NCBI GenBank assembly: GCA_018825305.1
Contig: JAHJEO010000024.1
Coordinates: forward strand, 62,001-126,000
DNA length: 64,000 nucleotides
From: Gammaproteobacteria bacterium
Lineage (GTDB): Bacteria > Pseudomonadota > Gammaproteobacteria > Burkholderiales > Rhodocyclaceae
Reading direction: 5' to 3'
Both the position numbers and the translations under genes were made by a program. The notes under the pieces were generated by a model. That model made no database searches and was not told the DNA's origin. It saw nothing but the letters and a program-made list of their open reading frames with translations. How positions within the stretch are numbered: the first letter of the stretch is position 1; each line of letters starts with the position of its first letter. This document shows, one piece after another, positions 51,402 through 59,856 of this stretch.

Positions 51402-51838
51402 AACCCCGCCACAAACGCTTCGCCATCATCGCCGGCGGTCTCGCCGCCATCGGCATCGCCTCGGTCTTCGTGCTGCAGGCGCTCGACAGCAACATCGCGC
51501 TCTACATCACGCCCAGCGAAATCGCCGCCGGCAAGGCGCCGCAGGACAAGGCCTTCCGCATCGGGGGCATGGTCAAGGAAGGCAGCATCAAGCGCGACAA
51601 CATCACGGTGAACTTCATCATCACCGACACCGCCAAGGAAATCCCGGTCTTCTACACTGGCATCCTTCCCGACCTGTTCAAGGAGGGGAAGGGGGCCGTG
51701 GTACAGGGCAGGCTGGGCGCCGACGGCCGCTTCGCCGCGACCGAGGTGCTGGCCAAGCACGACGAGAACTACATGCCGCCTGCCGCCCAGCACGCGGTCG
51801 ACCAGGCGCAGAAAGCGCAGGAAACACTCAAGCAATGA
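51398..51838 (+). CDS. ccmE: Cytochrome c maturation heme chaperone CcmE
   Basis: 146 residues. Membrane anchor about 9-29, OB-fold domain, and the covalent heme His121 in [11 protein letters not shown]. It carries heme in the periplasm from CcmC to CcmF. Overlaps ccmF by four bases. Confidence 0.96.
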   Translation: MKPRHKRFAIIAGGLAAIGIASVFVLQALDSNIALYITPSEIAAGKAPQDKAFRIGGMVKEGSIKRDNITVNFIITDTAKEIPVFYTGILPDLFKEGKGAVVQGRLGADGRFAATEVLAKHDENYMPPAAQHAVDQAQKAQETLKQ

Positions 51839-53784
51839 TTCCAGAACTCGGCCACTTCGCCCTCATCCTCGCCCTGCCGGTTGCGCTGGTACTGGGCGTC
51901 CTCCCCCTTATCGGCGCGCAACGCGGCAATGCCGCCTGGGTCGCCCTGGCGCGGCCCGCGGCGCAGGTTCAGTTCCTGCTCGTCGCCTTCAGCTTCGGCT
52001 GCCTGACCTGGGCCTTCTACGCCAACGACTTCTCGGTCGTCTACGTCGCCCAGCACTCGAATTCGCTACTGCCGACGATGTACCGCATCGCCGGCGTCTG
52101 GGGCGGGCACGAGGGCTCGCTGCTGCTGTGGGTGATGATGCTGGTCGGCTGGACATTGGGCGTCGCACAGTTGTCGCGCTCGCTGCCGGACACGATGGTG
52201 GCGCGTGTGCTCGCCGTGCTCGGTCTCATCGCCGTCGGTTTCCTCGCCTTCATCCTCATCACTTCCAATCCCTTCGAGCGCCTGCTGCCGGCGGCCGAAG
52301 ACGGACGCGACCTCAACCCGCTGCTGCAGGATCCGGGCCTCGTCTTCCACCCGCCGATGCTCTACATGGGTTACGTCGGTTTCTCGGTGGCCTTCGCCTT
52401 CGCCATTGCGGCGCTGATTTCCGGCCGGCTGGATGCCGCCTGGGCGCGCTGGTCGCGGCCCTGGACCACGGCGGCGTGGGTGTTCCTGACGCTGGGCATC
52501 GCGCTCGGCTCGTGGTGGGCCTACTACGAACTGGGCTGGGGCGGCTGGTGGTTCTGGGACCCGGTCGAAAACGCATCATTCATGCCCTGGCTGGTCGGTA
52601 CCGCACTGATCCACTCACTGGCCGTCACCGAGAAGCGCGGCAGCTTCAAGAACTGGACGGTGCTTCTGGCCATCGCCGCCTTCTCGCTGTCGCTGCTGGG
52701 CACCTTCCTGGTCCGTTCCGGCGTGCTGACATCGGTGCATGCCTTCGCCACCGATCCGAAGCGCGGCGTCTTCATTCTCTTCTTCCTGGCCGTCGTCGTC
52801 GGCAGTTCGCTGACGCTGTTCGCCTGGCGCGCGCCGAAGGTGAGCCTGGGCGGGGCCTTCTCCCTCGTCTCGCGCGAAACCCTGCTGCTGCTCAACAACG
52901 TGCTGCTGGTTGTGGCCTGCGGCAGCGTGCTGCTCGGCACGCTCTACCCGCTGCTGATCGACGCGCTGGGCATGGGCAAGCTCTCGGTCGGGCCGCCCTA
53001 CTTCAACGCCGTGTTCGTGCCCATCATGGTGCCGCTGCTGTTCCTGATGGCGGCCGGACCGCTGGCCCGCTGGAAGCAGGCCGATGTCAGGGACATCGCG
53101 CGCCGCCTGGCGCTGGCCTTCATCATCGCGGTCGGCGGCGGCGTGGCGCTGCCTTTCATGATGGGTCCCGCCAAACAGTGGTCGCCGCTGGTTGCGATGG
53201 GTCTGACGCTGGCGCTGTGGGTTGCTGCCGGCACTGTCATCCAGACCCGCGAGCGCCTCAGGACCGGCAACGCGCCGCGCGCCTTCTGGGGCATGCAGAT
53301 CGCCCACCTCGGCATCGCGGTGTTCGTCGTCGGCGTCACCCTGGTCGGCGGCTACCAGGTCGAAAAGGACGTGCGCATGGAACCTGGCGAAACAGTCACC
53401 ATCAATGCCTACACTTTCCGTTTCCTCGGCGTCAAGGAAGTACCGGGGCCGAACTATCGCGCGATGCGCGGCGATGTCGAGCTCAGCGTCGACGGCAAGG
53501 TGCAGAAGATGATGCACCCGGAGAAGCGCAACTACTTCACCTCGCAGATGCCGATGACCGAAGCGGCCATCGACACCGGCTTCACCCGCGACGTTTATGT
53601 CTCGCTCGGCGAACCACTCGAAGGGCAGGCCTGGGCGGTTCGTGTCTACTACAAGCCCTTCGTCGACTGGATCTGGGGCGGCTGCCTGCTGATGGGCCTC
53701 GGCGGATTGCTGGCGGCTTCGGACCGCCGCTACCGGATCAAGGCCAAGGCCGAGAAGTTCGCGGCCGGGAGCGTGCCGGCATGA
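51835..53784 (+). CDS. ccmF: Cytochrome c heme lyase subunit CcmF
   Basis: 649 residues with about fifteen helices. The WWD motif [20 protein letters not shown] is near residue 232-251. Conserved His-containing segments such as [17 protein letters not shown] and [18 protein letters not shown] are present. With CcmH and CcmI it attaches heme to apocytochromes. Followed by a 121-bp repeat element. Confidence 0.97.
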   Translation: MIPELGHFALILALPVALVLGVLPLIGAQRGNAAWVALARPAAQVQFLLVAFSFGCLTWAFYANDFSVVYVAQHSNSLLPTMYRIAGVWGGHEGSLLLWVMMLVGWTLGVAQLSRSLPDTMVARVLAVLGLIAVGFLAFILITSNPFERLLPAAEDGRDLNPLLQDPGLVFHPPMLYMGYVGFSVAFAFAIAALISGRLDAAWARWSRPWTTAAWVFLTLGIALGSWWAYYELGWGGWWFWDPVENASFMPWLVGTALIHSLAVTEKRGSFKNWTVLLAIAAFSLSLLGTFLVRSGVLTSVHAFATDPKRGVFILFFLAVVVGSSLTLFAWRAPKVSLGGAFSLVSRETLLLLNNVLLVVACGSVLLGTLYPLLIDALGMGKLSVGPPYFNAVFVPIMVPLLFLMAAGPLARWKQADVRDIARRLALAFIIAVGGGVALPFMMGPAKQWSPLVAMGLTLALWVAAGTVIQTRERLRTGNAPRAFWGMQIAHLGIAVFVVGVTLVGGYQVEKDVRMEPGETVTINAYTFRFLGVKEVPGPNYRAMRGDVELSVDGKVQKMMHPEKRNYFTSQMPMTEAAIDTGFTRDVYVSLGEPLEGQAWAVRVYYKPFVDWIWGGCLLMGLGGLLAASDRRYRIKAKAEKFAAGSVPA

Positions 53785-53905
53785 ATAGATCCCCCATCCC
53801 CCTCGCCCCCCCTTCCCAAGGAAGGGGGGTGACTGGTGTTCAGCCGCTACGCGGCTTCCGGTTCGTTGACTCGTCGCCATCTTGGGGCGGCCCGGCGGAG
53901 GCGGC
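53785..53905 (+). repeat. Intergenic double-hairpin element, copy before ccmG
   Basis: Hairpin one has 10-bp arms CCCCCCTTCC/GGAAGGGGGG (53807-53816 with 53820-53829) and hairpin two AGCCGC/GCGGCT (53842-53847 with 53851-53856). It ends CTTGGGGCGGCCCGGCGGAG before the ATG, the same 20 bases as at tolQ. Confidence 0.75.
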
Positions 53906-54430
53906 ATGATGCGCTTTCTTCTACCCCTCGCCGCCTTCCTCGTATTGGTCGGCTTTCTCGCCGTCGGCCTCAACCTCAACCCGCGCGAGGTGCCAAGTCC
54001 GCTGGTGGGCAAGCCGGCGCCGGCCTTCGACCTGCCGCAACTCGCCGCGCCCGACAAGCGCTTCGCCACCAAGGACATGCAGGGCAAGGTCTGGCTGCTC
54101 AATGTCTGGGCGTCGTGGTGCGTCTCCTGCCGCCAGGAGCACCCGCTGCTGGTTGAACTCGGCAAGGCCGGCATCGTGCCGATCGTCGGCCTCAATTACA
54201 AGGATCAGCGTGCCGACGGGCTAGGCTGGTTGCGCCAGCATGGCGATCCATATGTACTGTCTGCGTTCGACCTCGATGGCCGCGTCGGCATCGATTACGG
54301 CGTTTATGGCGTGCCCGAGACTTATGTGATCGACAAGGCCGGCATCATCCGCTACAAGCAGATCGGACCGGTCACGCCCGAGTCGCTGGAGCAAAAAATT
54401 CTGCCGCTGGTGAAGGAGCTGGACAAATGA
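53906..54430 (+). CDS. ccmG: Thiol:disulfide interchange protein CcmG/DsbE
   Basis: 174 residues. N-terminal anchor about 5-22, thioredoxin fold with WASWCVSCRQEHP (Cys 72 and 75) and the cis-Pro segment GVYGVPETYVID. It keeps apocytochrome CXXCH cysteines reduced in the periplasm. The start at 53906 or 53909 follows GGAGG from the repeat. Four-base overlap with ccmH. Confidence 0.95.
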   Translation: MMRFLLPLAAFLVLVGFLAVGLNLNPREVPSPLVGKPAPAFDLPQLAAPDKRFATKDMQGKVWLLNVWASWCVSCRQEHPLLVELGKAGIVPIVGLNYKDQRADGLGWLRQHGDPYVLSAFDLDGRVGIDYGVYGVPETYVIDKAGIIRYKQIGPVTPESLEQKILPLVKELDK

Positions 54431-54900
54431 TGCGCCTGATCGCATTTCTGCTGGCACTGTTCCTGAGCGCACCCCTGTTCGCCAAGGATGCTGCACCGCT
54501 GGCCGAGGACGAAGCCGTGGAGCAGCGTCTCAACGTCATCGCCGAGGAATTGCGCTGCCTGGTCTGCCAGAACGAATCGCTGGCCGGGTCACGCGCCGAC
54601 CTCGCCCAGGATCTGCGCCGCGAAGTTCGCATACTCATCAAGGACGGCAAGAGCGATTCCGACATCCGCGAGTTCATGGTGAGCCGCTACGGCGATTTCA
54701 TTCTTTACCGGCCGCCGGTCAAGCCCACCACCTGGCTGTTGTGGGGTGGGCCTTTCCTGCTGCTGATCAGCGGCGTTGTCGCACTCATTGTTTACCTGCG
54801 GCGACGCAACCGGGCGGTCGCACAGGCTGGCAGCAAGCACCTATCCACCGACGAACAGAAGCACGCCGCGGCGTTGCTCGACGAAGAAACCAAGAAATGA
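54427..54900 (+). CDS. ccmH: Cytochrome c maturation protein CcmH (CycL type)
   Basis: 157 residues. Signal peptide about 1-19, the redox motif LRCLVCQN (Cys 44 and 47), FMVSRYGDFILYRPP, and a C-terminal membrane helix (about 103-125). It reduces and presents apocytochrome to CcmF. Overlaps ccmI by ATGA. Confidence 0.95.
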   Translation: MMRLIAFLLALFLSAPLFAKDAAPLAEDEAVEQRLNVIAEELRCLVCQNESLAGSRADLAQDLRREVRILIKDGKSDSDIREFMVSRYGDFILYRPPVKPTTWLLWGGPFLLLISGVVALIVYLRRRNRAVAQAGSKHLSTDEQKHAAALLDEETKK

Positions 54901-56126
54901 CCCCTGCCTTCATCGCCGGAGCCGCAGCCCTGCTGCTGGCCACGCTGGGCCTGTTGCTGCGCCCCTATCTCATTCGCCGCAAGCCCGGCGCGGCGGCGTC
55001 GCAGCGGCGCCTCAACATTGCCATCTACCGCGACCAGCTCGATGAACTCGAACGGGACCGGACCAGTGGCGCCCTCGCCGAAGCCGACTACGCCACGGCC
55101 TACGAAGAAATCCAGCGCCGCCTGCTCGACGACGATGTGGTCGACGATGCTCCGGCCGCTGTGGTTGCGAGTGGTCGCGGCACGCTGGCTGCCATCGCGC
55201 TGGTCGTACCGCTGCTTGCCGGCGGCCTTTATGTCTGGCTCGGCAACCCGGTGGCGCTGAATCCTCCGCAGGCGCAGCACAAGGTTTCGGCTGCCGAGAT
55301 CGAGGACATGGTGACCAAGCTGGCCGCCCGCCTGGAGAAGGACGATAACCCGCAGGGATGGGTGATGCTGGCCCGCTCCTACAAGATCCTTGGCCGCTAC
55401 GAGGACGCCGCCAAAGCTTATGGTCGCGCCGGCAGCTTCCTCGACACGGAGCCGGTACTGCTGGCGGACTATGCCGACATTCTGGTCGCCGCCAGCGGCA
55501 CCTTTGCCGGCAAGCCACGCGAGTTGATCGCCCGCGCACTCAAGATCGAGCCGGACAACGCGCACGCCCTTTGGCTCTCGGGCACCGGCGCCTTCGAGGC
55601 CGGCCAGTTCGATTTGGCCATAGCCGAATGGGAGCGGTTGCTGGCCCTGTTGCCGGCCAATTCCGACGAAGCCCGCTCGGTGCAAAGCAGCATTGGCGAA
55701 GCCAGGGCCCAGGGCGGAAAGAGCCTTGGTGCCAAACGCGCCATCGAAAAGCCGGCCAGGAGCGGCGAGAAAGTCGGCGCTAGCGCCACGGTGACAGGCC
55801 GGGTAGAGTTGGCCGCCGCGCTCAAGGACAAGGCCGCGCCCGGAGATACCGTGATGGTGATCGCCCGCCCCGCCGATGGTTCGCGCATGCCGGTTGCCGT
55901 CCTCAAGGCCCGCGTGCCTGACCTGCCACTGGCGTTTTCGCTCGACGACAGTCTCGCCATGAGTCCAGACCACGCCATGTCGAAGTTCAAGGAAATCATC
56001 ATCGAAGCGCGAATTTCCAGGACCGGCATGGCCACGCCGCAAGCCGGCGACCTGCTGTCGGCACCGCAGACAGTTCCGGTCGGCAAAGCGGGGATTAAAC
56101 TGCTGGTCGATCAGGTTCGCCCCTAG
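54897..56126 (+). CDS. ccmI: Cytochrome c maturation TPR protein CcmI
   Basis: 409 residues. Two membrane helices (about 3-25 and 95-115) around a cytoplasmic loop (NIAIYRDQLDELERDRTSGA), then periplasmic TPR repeats (about 140-280, WVMLARSYKILGRYEDAAKA) and a C-terminal beta-rich domain (about 300-409). It chaperones apocytochromes to the heme lyase. The boundary between TPR and C-terminal domains (about 291-299, GEKVGASAT) is encoded by a diverged copy of the dispersed word. Confidence 0.93.
   Translation: MTPAFIAGAAALLLATLGLLLRPYLIRRKPGAAASQRRLNIAIYRDQLDELERDRTSGALAEADYATAYEEIQRRLLDDDVVDDAPAAVVASGRGTLAAIALVVPLLAGGLYVWLGNPVALNPPQAQHKVSAAEIEDMVTKLAARLEKDDNPQGWVMLARSYKILGRYEDAAKAYGRAGSFLDTEPVLLADYADILVAASGTFAGKPRELIARALKIEPDNAHALWLSGTGAFEAGQFDLAIAEWERLLALLPANSDEARSVQSSIGEARAQGGKSLGAKRAIEKPARSGEKVGASATVTGRVELAAALKDKAAPGDTVMVIARPADGSRMPVAVLKARVPDLPLAFSLDDSLAMSPDHAMSKFKEIIIEARISRTGMATPQAGDLLSAPQTVPVGKAGIKLLVDQVRP
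55767..55795 (+). repeat. Dispersed 24-bp word, copy 9 (in ccmI, diverged)
   Basis: AAAGTCGGCGCTAGCGCCAC, two internal mismatches. Read as E-K-V-G-A-S-A-T-V. Confidence 0.65.
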
Positions 56127-56216
56127 GCAGAATAGGGGAATTAAGCCAGATCAAGGCGGTTCAGGCCGGGGCGGGAGTATCGTTCTCCCATCTAGGAATT
56201 CATTGGGGAGGTTGTC

Positions 56217-56789
56217 ATGTCTGGTCTTTGGAGCACACTCAAGAAGCCGAGCGCGAAGTATTCTTTGCTCGGCCTCCTCGTCGTCGGTTTTTTCAGCGGC
56301 ATCATCTTCTGGGGTGGCTTCAACACCGCGATGGAGGCAACCAACACGCTGGAGTTCTGCATCGGCTGCCACGAGATGAAGGACAACGTCTACCAGGAAT
56401 ACAAGAAGACGATCCACTACCAGAATCGTACCGGCGTGCGTGCCGTGTGCTCCGATTGTCACGTGCCCAAGGACTGGACGCACAAGATCATTCGCAAGGT
56501 CCAGGCATCGAAGGAAGTCTGGGGCAAGATCACCGGCGTTATCGACACACCCGAGAAATTCGAGGCGCATCGGCTCGAAATGGCCGAACGCGAATGGGCG
56601 CGGATGATGGCCAATGATTCGCGCGAATGCCGCAACTGCCATACCTACGAGGGCATGAACGCAGAATCGCAGAAGCAGCGTGCGCGCAAGCAGCACCAGT
56701 ACGCTCTCGAAGACAAGCAGACCTGCATCGAGTGCCACAAGGGGATCGCCCACAACAAGCCGAAGGGCATGAAGGAAGACGACGAGTAA
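56217..56789 (+). CDS. napC: Tetraheme c-type cytochrome NapC/NirT
   Basis: 190 residues. One N-terminal membrane helix (about 15-35) and four CXXCH heme sites: CIGCH (48), CSDCH (78), CRNCH (138), CIECH (170). It oxidises quinol in the inner membrane and passes electrons to NapAB in the periplasm. It lies 90 bases after ccmI on the same strand, apart from napDAGHB, which is convergent. GGGGAGG precedes the ATG. Confidence 0.94.
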   Translation: MSGLWSTLKKPSAKYSLLGLLVVGFFSGIIFWGGFNTAMEATNTLEFCIGCHEMKDNVYQEYKKTIHYQNRTGVRAVCSDCHVPKDWTHKIIRKVQASKEVWGKITGVIDTPEKFEAHRLEMAEREWARMMANDSRECRNCHTYEGMNAESQKQRARKQHQYALEDKQTCIECHKGIAHNKPKGMKEDDE

Positions 56790-56896
56790 GCCCGGTCCGG
56801 GCGACTTGGTCTAAGCTTGGGGGCGGACTGCGGTCCGCCCCTTGTCGTTTACCCGGTTCGTTCCTGCCGATCTTTACGGTTCATCTCGAAAACACC

Positions 56897-57373
56897 ATGA
56901 CGTCACGCCGTCAATTCCTGCGCGGACATTTTTCACGGCGCCAACTACCGCTGCGTCCACCCTGGGCGTTGGCCGAGGAATCGTTCCTGCTTGCGTGCAC
57001 TCGCTGCGGCGACTGTGTTCGCGCCTGCCCGCAGGGCATTCTCGTCGAGGACGCTGGCTACCCGCGAGTCGAATTCGGCAAGGGCGAGTGCACCTTTTGC
57101 GGCGACTGCGTGACCTCGTGCAAAACCGGGGCGCTACGGAAGGTGGAAGGCCAATTGCCCTGGCGACTGCAACCCGTCATTGGATCGACATGCCTGGCCA
57201 CGAAGGGGGTGGTTTGCCGTACCTGCGGCGATGTCTGCCCGGTTGCGGCAATCCGTTTCAGGCCGCAGCTGGGCGGCAGCGCACTGCCCGAGGTCGAGCC
57301 GTCGCGTTGCACTGGTTGCGGCGGCTGCGTCGCACCGTGCCCGGCTCGGGCAATCGAATTGCGTACCGTGTAG
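56897..57373 (+). CDS. napF: Ferredoxin-type protein NapF
   Basis: 158 residues. After a basic start (TSRRQFLRGHFSRR) come Fe-S motifs CTRCGDCVRACP, CTFCGDCVTSC, CRTCGDVCP and CTGCGGCVAPCP. NapF is a cytoplasmic protein thought to help insert or mature the Fe-S cluster of NapA. The RRQFL resembles a Tat motif but the family is cytoplasmic. It follows napC and faces napB. Confidence 0.9.
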   Translation: MTSRRQFLRGHFSRRQLPLRPPWALAEESFLLACTRCGDCVRACPQGILVEDAGYPRVEFGKGECTFCGDCVTSCKTGALRKVEGQLPWRLQPVIGSTCLATKGVVCRTCGDVCPVAAIRFRPQLGGSALPEVEPSRCTGCGGCVAPCPARAIELRTV

Positions 57374-57383
57374 GAAGCACGAA

Positions 57384-57415
57384 GGCTCTGCCGCCGCATC
57401 TGCGACGGCAGAGCC
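57384..57415 (+). terminator. Hairpin after napF
   Basis: Perfect 10-bp arms GGCTCTGCCG/CGGCAGAGCC with a 12-base loop, no T-tract. Between convergent genes. Confidence 0.55.
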
Positions 57416-57440
57416 CAAGGGGAGCAGTCCAATAAGTGAC

Positions 57441-57462
57441 ACCCGACGCCGTGGCGTCGGGT
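57441..57462. terminator. Hairpin between napF and napB
   Basis: Perfect 10-bp arms ACCCGACGCC/GGCGTCGGGT with a two-base loop, seven bases from the napB stop. Probably a two-way terminator for the convergent genes. Confidence 0.55.
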
Positions 57463-57468
57463 CAATGG

Positions 57469-57939
57469 TCACTGCTTGGCGGTGATATCGCCCTTGAAGG
57501 AATTATCGACCAGCGGCTTGGCGTCGACTTGCGGCACATGGCAGGTGTTGCACTGCCAGCGGCTCATGTTCATCACCTTCTTCATGCCGCCGCCCGGAAT
57601 ATCGACCAGGCTCATGTGGCTATCGCCGAGCTTGATGGCGTTCTTTTCCTTGTACTTCTCGGGGCTATGGCAGCTCATGCACTGATTCTCTTCAAGCGTG
57701 ATCTCGTCGAAGTTGTTCAGCGCATGAGGGATCAGCGGCGGCTGATCCTTGAAGGTGCGGTCGATGGTCTGCTGCTGGCCCGGCTTCTTGCCCTGATACT
57801 GCAGGTCGCTTGGCGCCTTATCTACGGCATCAGGCTGCACGCCACGTAGCGAATGAACCTGCGCCACGGCGATTCCCGTCGTCGAGGCGAACAGGGCGGC
57901 GGCCAGCACGGCCAGGGTTGTCTTGAAGGTCTTTGTCAT
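57469..57939 (-). CDS. napB: Periplasmic nitrate reductase diheme subunit NapB
   Basis: 156 residues. Signal peptide about 1-27 (cleaved after AVA). Two heme sites CMSCH (87-91) and CNTCH (130-134), with His ligands in the PHALNNF and GDSHMSLVDIPGG segments. It takes electrons from NapC (or NapGH) to NapA. Last gene of the minus-strand nap operon. Confidence 0.95.
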   Translation of the reverse strand: MTKTFKTTLAVLAAALFASTTGIAVAQVHSLRGVQPDAVDKAPSDLQYQGKKPGQQQTIDRTFKDQPPLIPHALNNFDEITLEENQCMSCHSPEKYKEKNAIKLGDSHMSLVDIPGGGMKKVMNMSRWQCNTCHVPQVDAKPLVDNSFKGDITAKQ

Positions 57940-57962
57940 GATGCGCTCCCCACTTGAGTTGA

Positions 57963-58856
57963 TCATTTCGATATCGCCTGCGCGACACCGGCCATGCTTG
58001 CTGCATTGTTGAAACGGCTGCCGAAAACAAATACATCCTTTGAACACACGTCGATACAGCGTCCGCAATTGGTGCATTCGGACGCCAGGATCACCGGCCC
58101 GACGCCTTTGCCCGCATCCTTCAGTGGCGCCTTGATGACCAGCGGCTCGGGGCAGACGGCAAAGCAGTCCATGCAATCGTTGCAGGCCTCGCGCTTCACC
58201 GCCGACACCCGCACCGGGCTCAGCTTGCCGATCAATCCGTAGAACGCGCCGACCGGGCAGAGCCGGCCGCACCAGCCGCGGTTCATCACGAAGAGGTCGA
58301 GCAGGAATACTGCGAGCACAACCGTCCAGGCAGTGCCGATGCCGAAAATCAGGCCGCGATGCAGCATCGACACCGGATTGACCAGCTCCCATGCCAAGGT
58401 GCCCGTGATGCCCGCCAAAAGCAACGTCAGGGCCAGGATCCAGTAGCGGACACTGCGCGACACATGAGCGCCGCCCTTGATGCCGATGCGCTCGCGCAAC
58501 CAGGCAGCGGCGTCGGTCACCAGATTCACCGGGCAAACCCAGGAACAATAGGCGCGGCCGCCGACCAGCAAGTAGAAGCCAACGACGATGGCAACCCCGA
58601 TCAGCCCCAGTTTTTCCGGCACGTGGCCGGTGACCAGTGATTGCAGCATGATGAAGGGATCGCTCAACGGCAGGACGTCCAGCGTCAGGCTGTAGTTGAG
58701 GTTGCCCTTGACGATCCAGATGCCGAGCCACGGCCCGGCAAGGAATACGGCAAGGATGCCAAGCTGGGTAAGCCGCCGTAGCACCAGCCACTTGTGGGCC
58801 AGCCACCAGCCCTTGGCTTCGACGGCTTCCTGTCCGATGCGCAGGGTCTCGTTCAT
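57963..58856 (-). CDS. napH: Membrane ferredoxin-type quinol oxidase subunit NapH
   Basis: 297 residues from ATG 58856. Four to five membrane helices, CSWVCPVNLV and CGRLCPVGAF cytoplasmic loops, and two [4Fe-4S] motifs CNDCMDCFAVCP and CTNCGRCIDVC. With NapG it offers a second route from quinol to NapAB. Confidence 0.94.
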   Translation of the reverse strand: MNETLRIGQEAVEAKGWWLAHKWLVLRRLTQLGILAVFLAGPWLGIWIVKGNLNYSLTLDVLPLSDPFIMLQSLVTGHVPEKLGLIGVAIVVGFYLLVGGRAYCSWVCPVNLVTDAAAWLRERIGIKGGAHVSRSVRYWILALTLLLAGITGTLAWELVNPVSMLHRGLIFGIGTAWTVVLAVFLLDLFVMNRGWCGRLCPVGAFYGLIGKLSPVRVSAVKREACNDCMDCFAVCPEPLVIKAPLKDAGKGVGPVILASECTNCGRCIDVCSKDVFVFGSRFNNAASMAGVAQAISK

Positions 58857-58860
58857 GGCA

Positions 58861-59781
58861 TCACCGCGGCGCGTCGTCCGACATGCGGTTGCCAAGTCCG
58901 CCGCCCGGAATATTGCGCGGCATGCCTGCCGGAGCGGCATTCTTGCCAGGGTCGGGCAACGTTGCCTGCAGACTGTCGACGCCAGTCGACGGAGTATCCG
59001 CCGCCGATAGACCCTTGCCGTGCTCGTACTTCATGCCCTCGGGCAGGTTGTAGCGATGCTCGACCTCCGGCTCTACCAGACTGCCGCCAGCCTTGCGCTT
59101 CTCTTCCCAGCCAAGTCGATAATGCTGACTGAGTTCCCCCTTGGCCAGCTTGATCGGATAGACCTTGATCGCGGCCACCTCGGTCACGCAGGCCGCCTCG
59201 CACTTGCCGCAACCCGTGCATTGGTCCGAATGCACCACCGGCTCGAAAATCGTGTGCGCGCCGGTACGCTCGTTGTGACGCAGCTCCAGCGTGATGGCCT
59301 TGTCGATCAACGGGCAGACGCGATAACAGACGTCGCAGCGCAGGCCGAGAAAATTGAGGCAGGTTTCCTTGTCGACCAGCACCGCCAGACCCATCCGCGA
59401 GTTGTTGATGTCGGTCAGCTTGTGGTCGAGCGCACCGGTCGGACAGGCCTTGACGCAGGGAATGTCCTCGCACATCTCGCAGGGGCCGGTACGGGCCACG
59501 AAGAAAGGCGTACCCGTCGCGATGGGCTGTTCCGGCTTGGCCAGAAAGAGGATGTTGTAGGGACAGTCGCGCACGCACATGCCGCAACGAATGCAGGCAC
59601 CAAGAAAATCCTGCTCCGTGCCGGCACCGGGCGGACGAATCGCCGCCGCCGGCAATGCCTTGGCCTGCTTGGCGTAAAGACCGACGCCCAGACCAAGCAC
59701 GCCTACGCCGCCAGCCATGCGGGCCGCATCGAGGAGGAACTGGCGGCGTGCCGCCAGCGCCGACTTTTTCACGCTGTCCAT
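58861..59781 (-). CDS. napG: Ferredoxin-type periplasmic protein NapG
   Basis: 306 residues. Tat signal [11 protein letters not shown] (about 11-21) followed by a hydrophobic stretch, then four [4Fe-4S] motifs: [43 protein letters not shown] and [12 protein letters not shown]. Partner of NapH in electron transfer. The residues KKSALAARR, including the twin arginines, are encoded by a copy of the dispersed word, so the export signal is built partly from the repeat. Confidence 0.94.
   Translation of the reverse strand: MDSVKKSALAARRQFLLDAARMAGGVGVLGLGVGLYAKQAKALPAAAIRPPGAGTEQDFLGACIRCGMCVRDCPYNILFLAKPEQPIATGTPFFVARTGPCEMCEDIPCVKACPTGALDHKLTDINNSRMGLAVLVDKETCLNFLGLRCDVCYRVCPLIDKAITLELRHNERTGAHTIFEPVVHSDQCTGCGKCEAACVTEVAAIKVYPIKLAKGELSQHYRLGWEEKRKAGGSLVEPEVEHRYNLPEGMKYEHGKGLSAADTPSTGVDSLQATLPDPGKNAAPAGMPRNIPGGGLGNRMSDDAPR
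59745..59770 (-). repeat. Dispersed 24-bp word, copy 10 (in napG Tat signal)
   Basis: Near-exact copy read as K-K-S-A-L-A-A-R-R; it supplies the Tat twin-arginine pair. Confidence 0.8.
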
Positions 59782-59856
59782 GATCCATTCCGGTAATCGC
59801 GGCGGACAGCCTCCTCACTGCCCGCCTTACGTTATCCCCTGATCCTGTCCGCGCCG

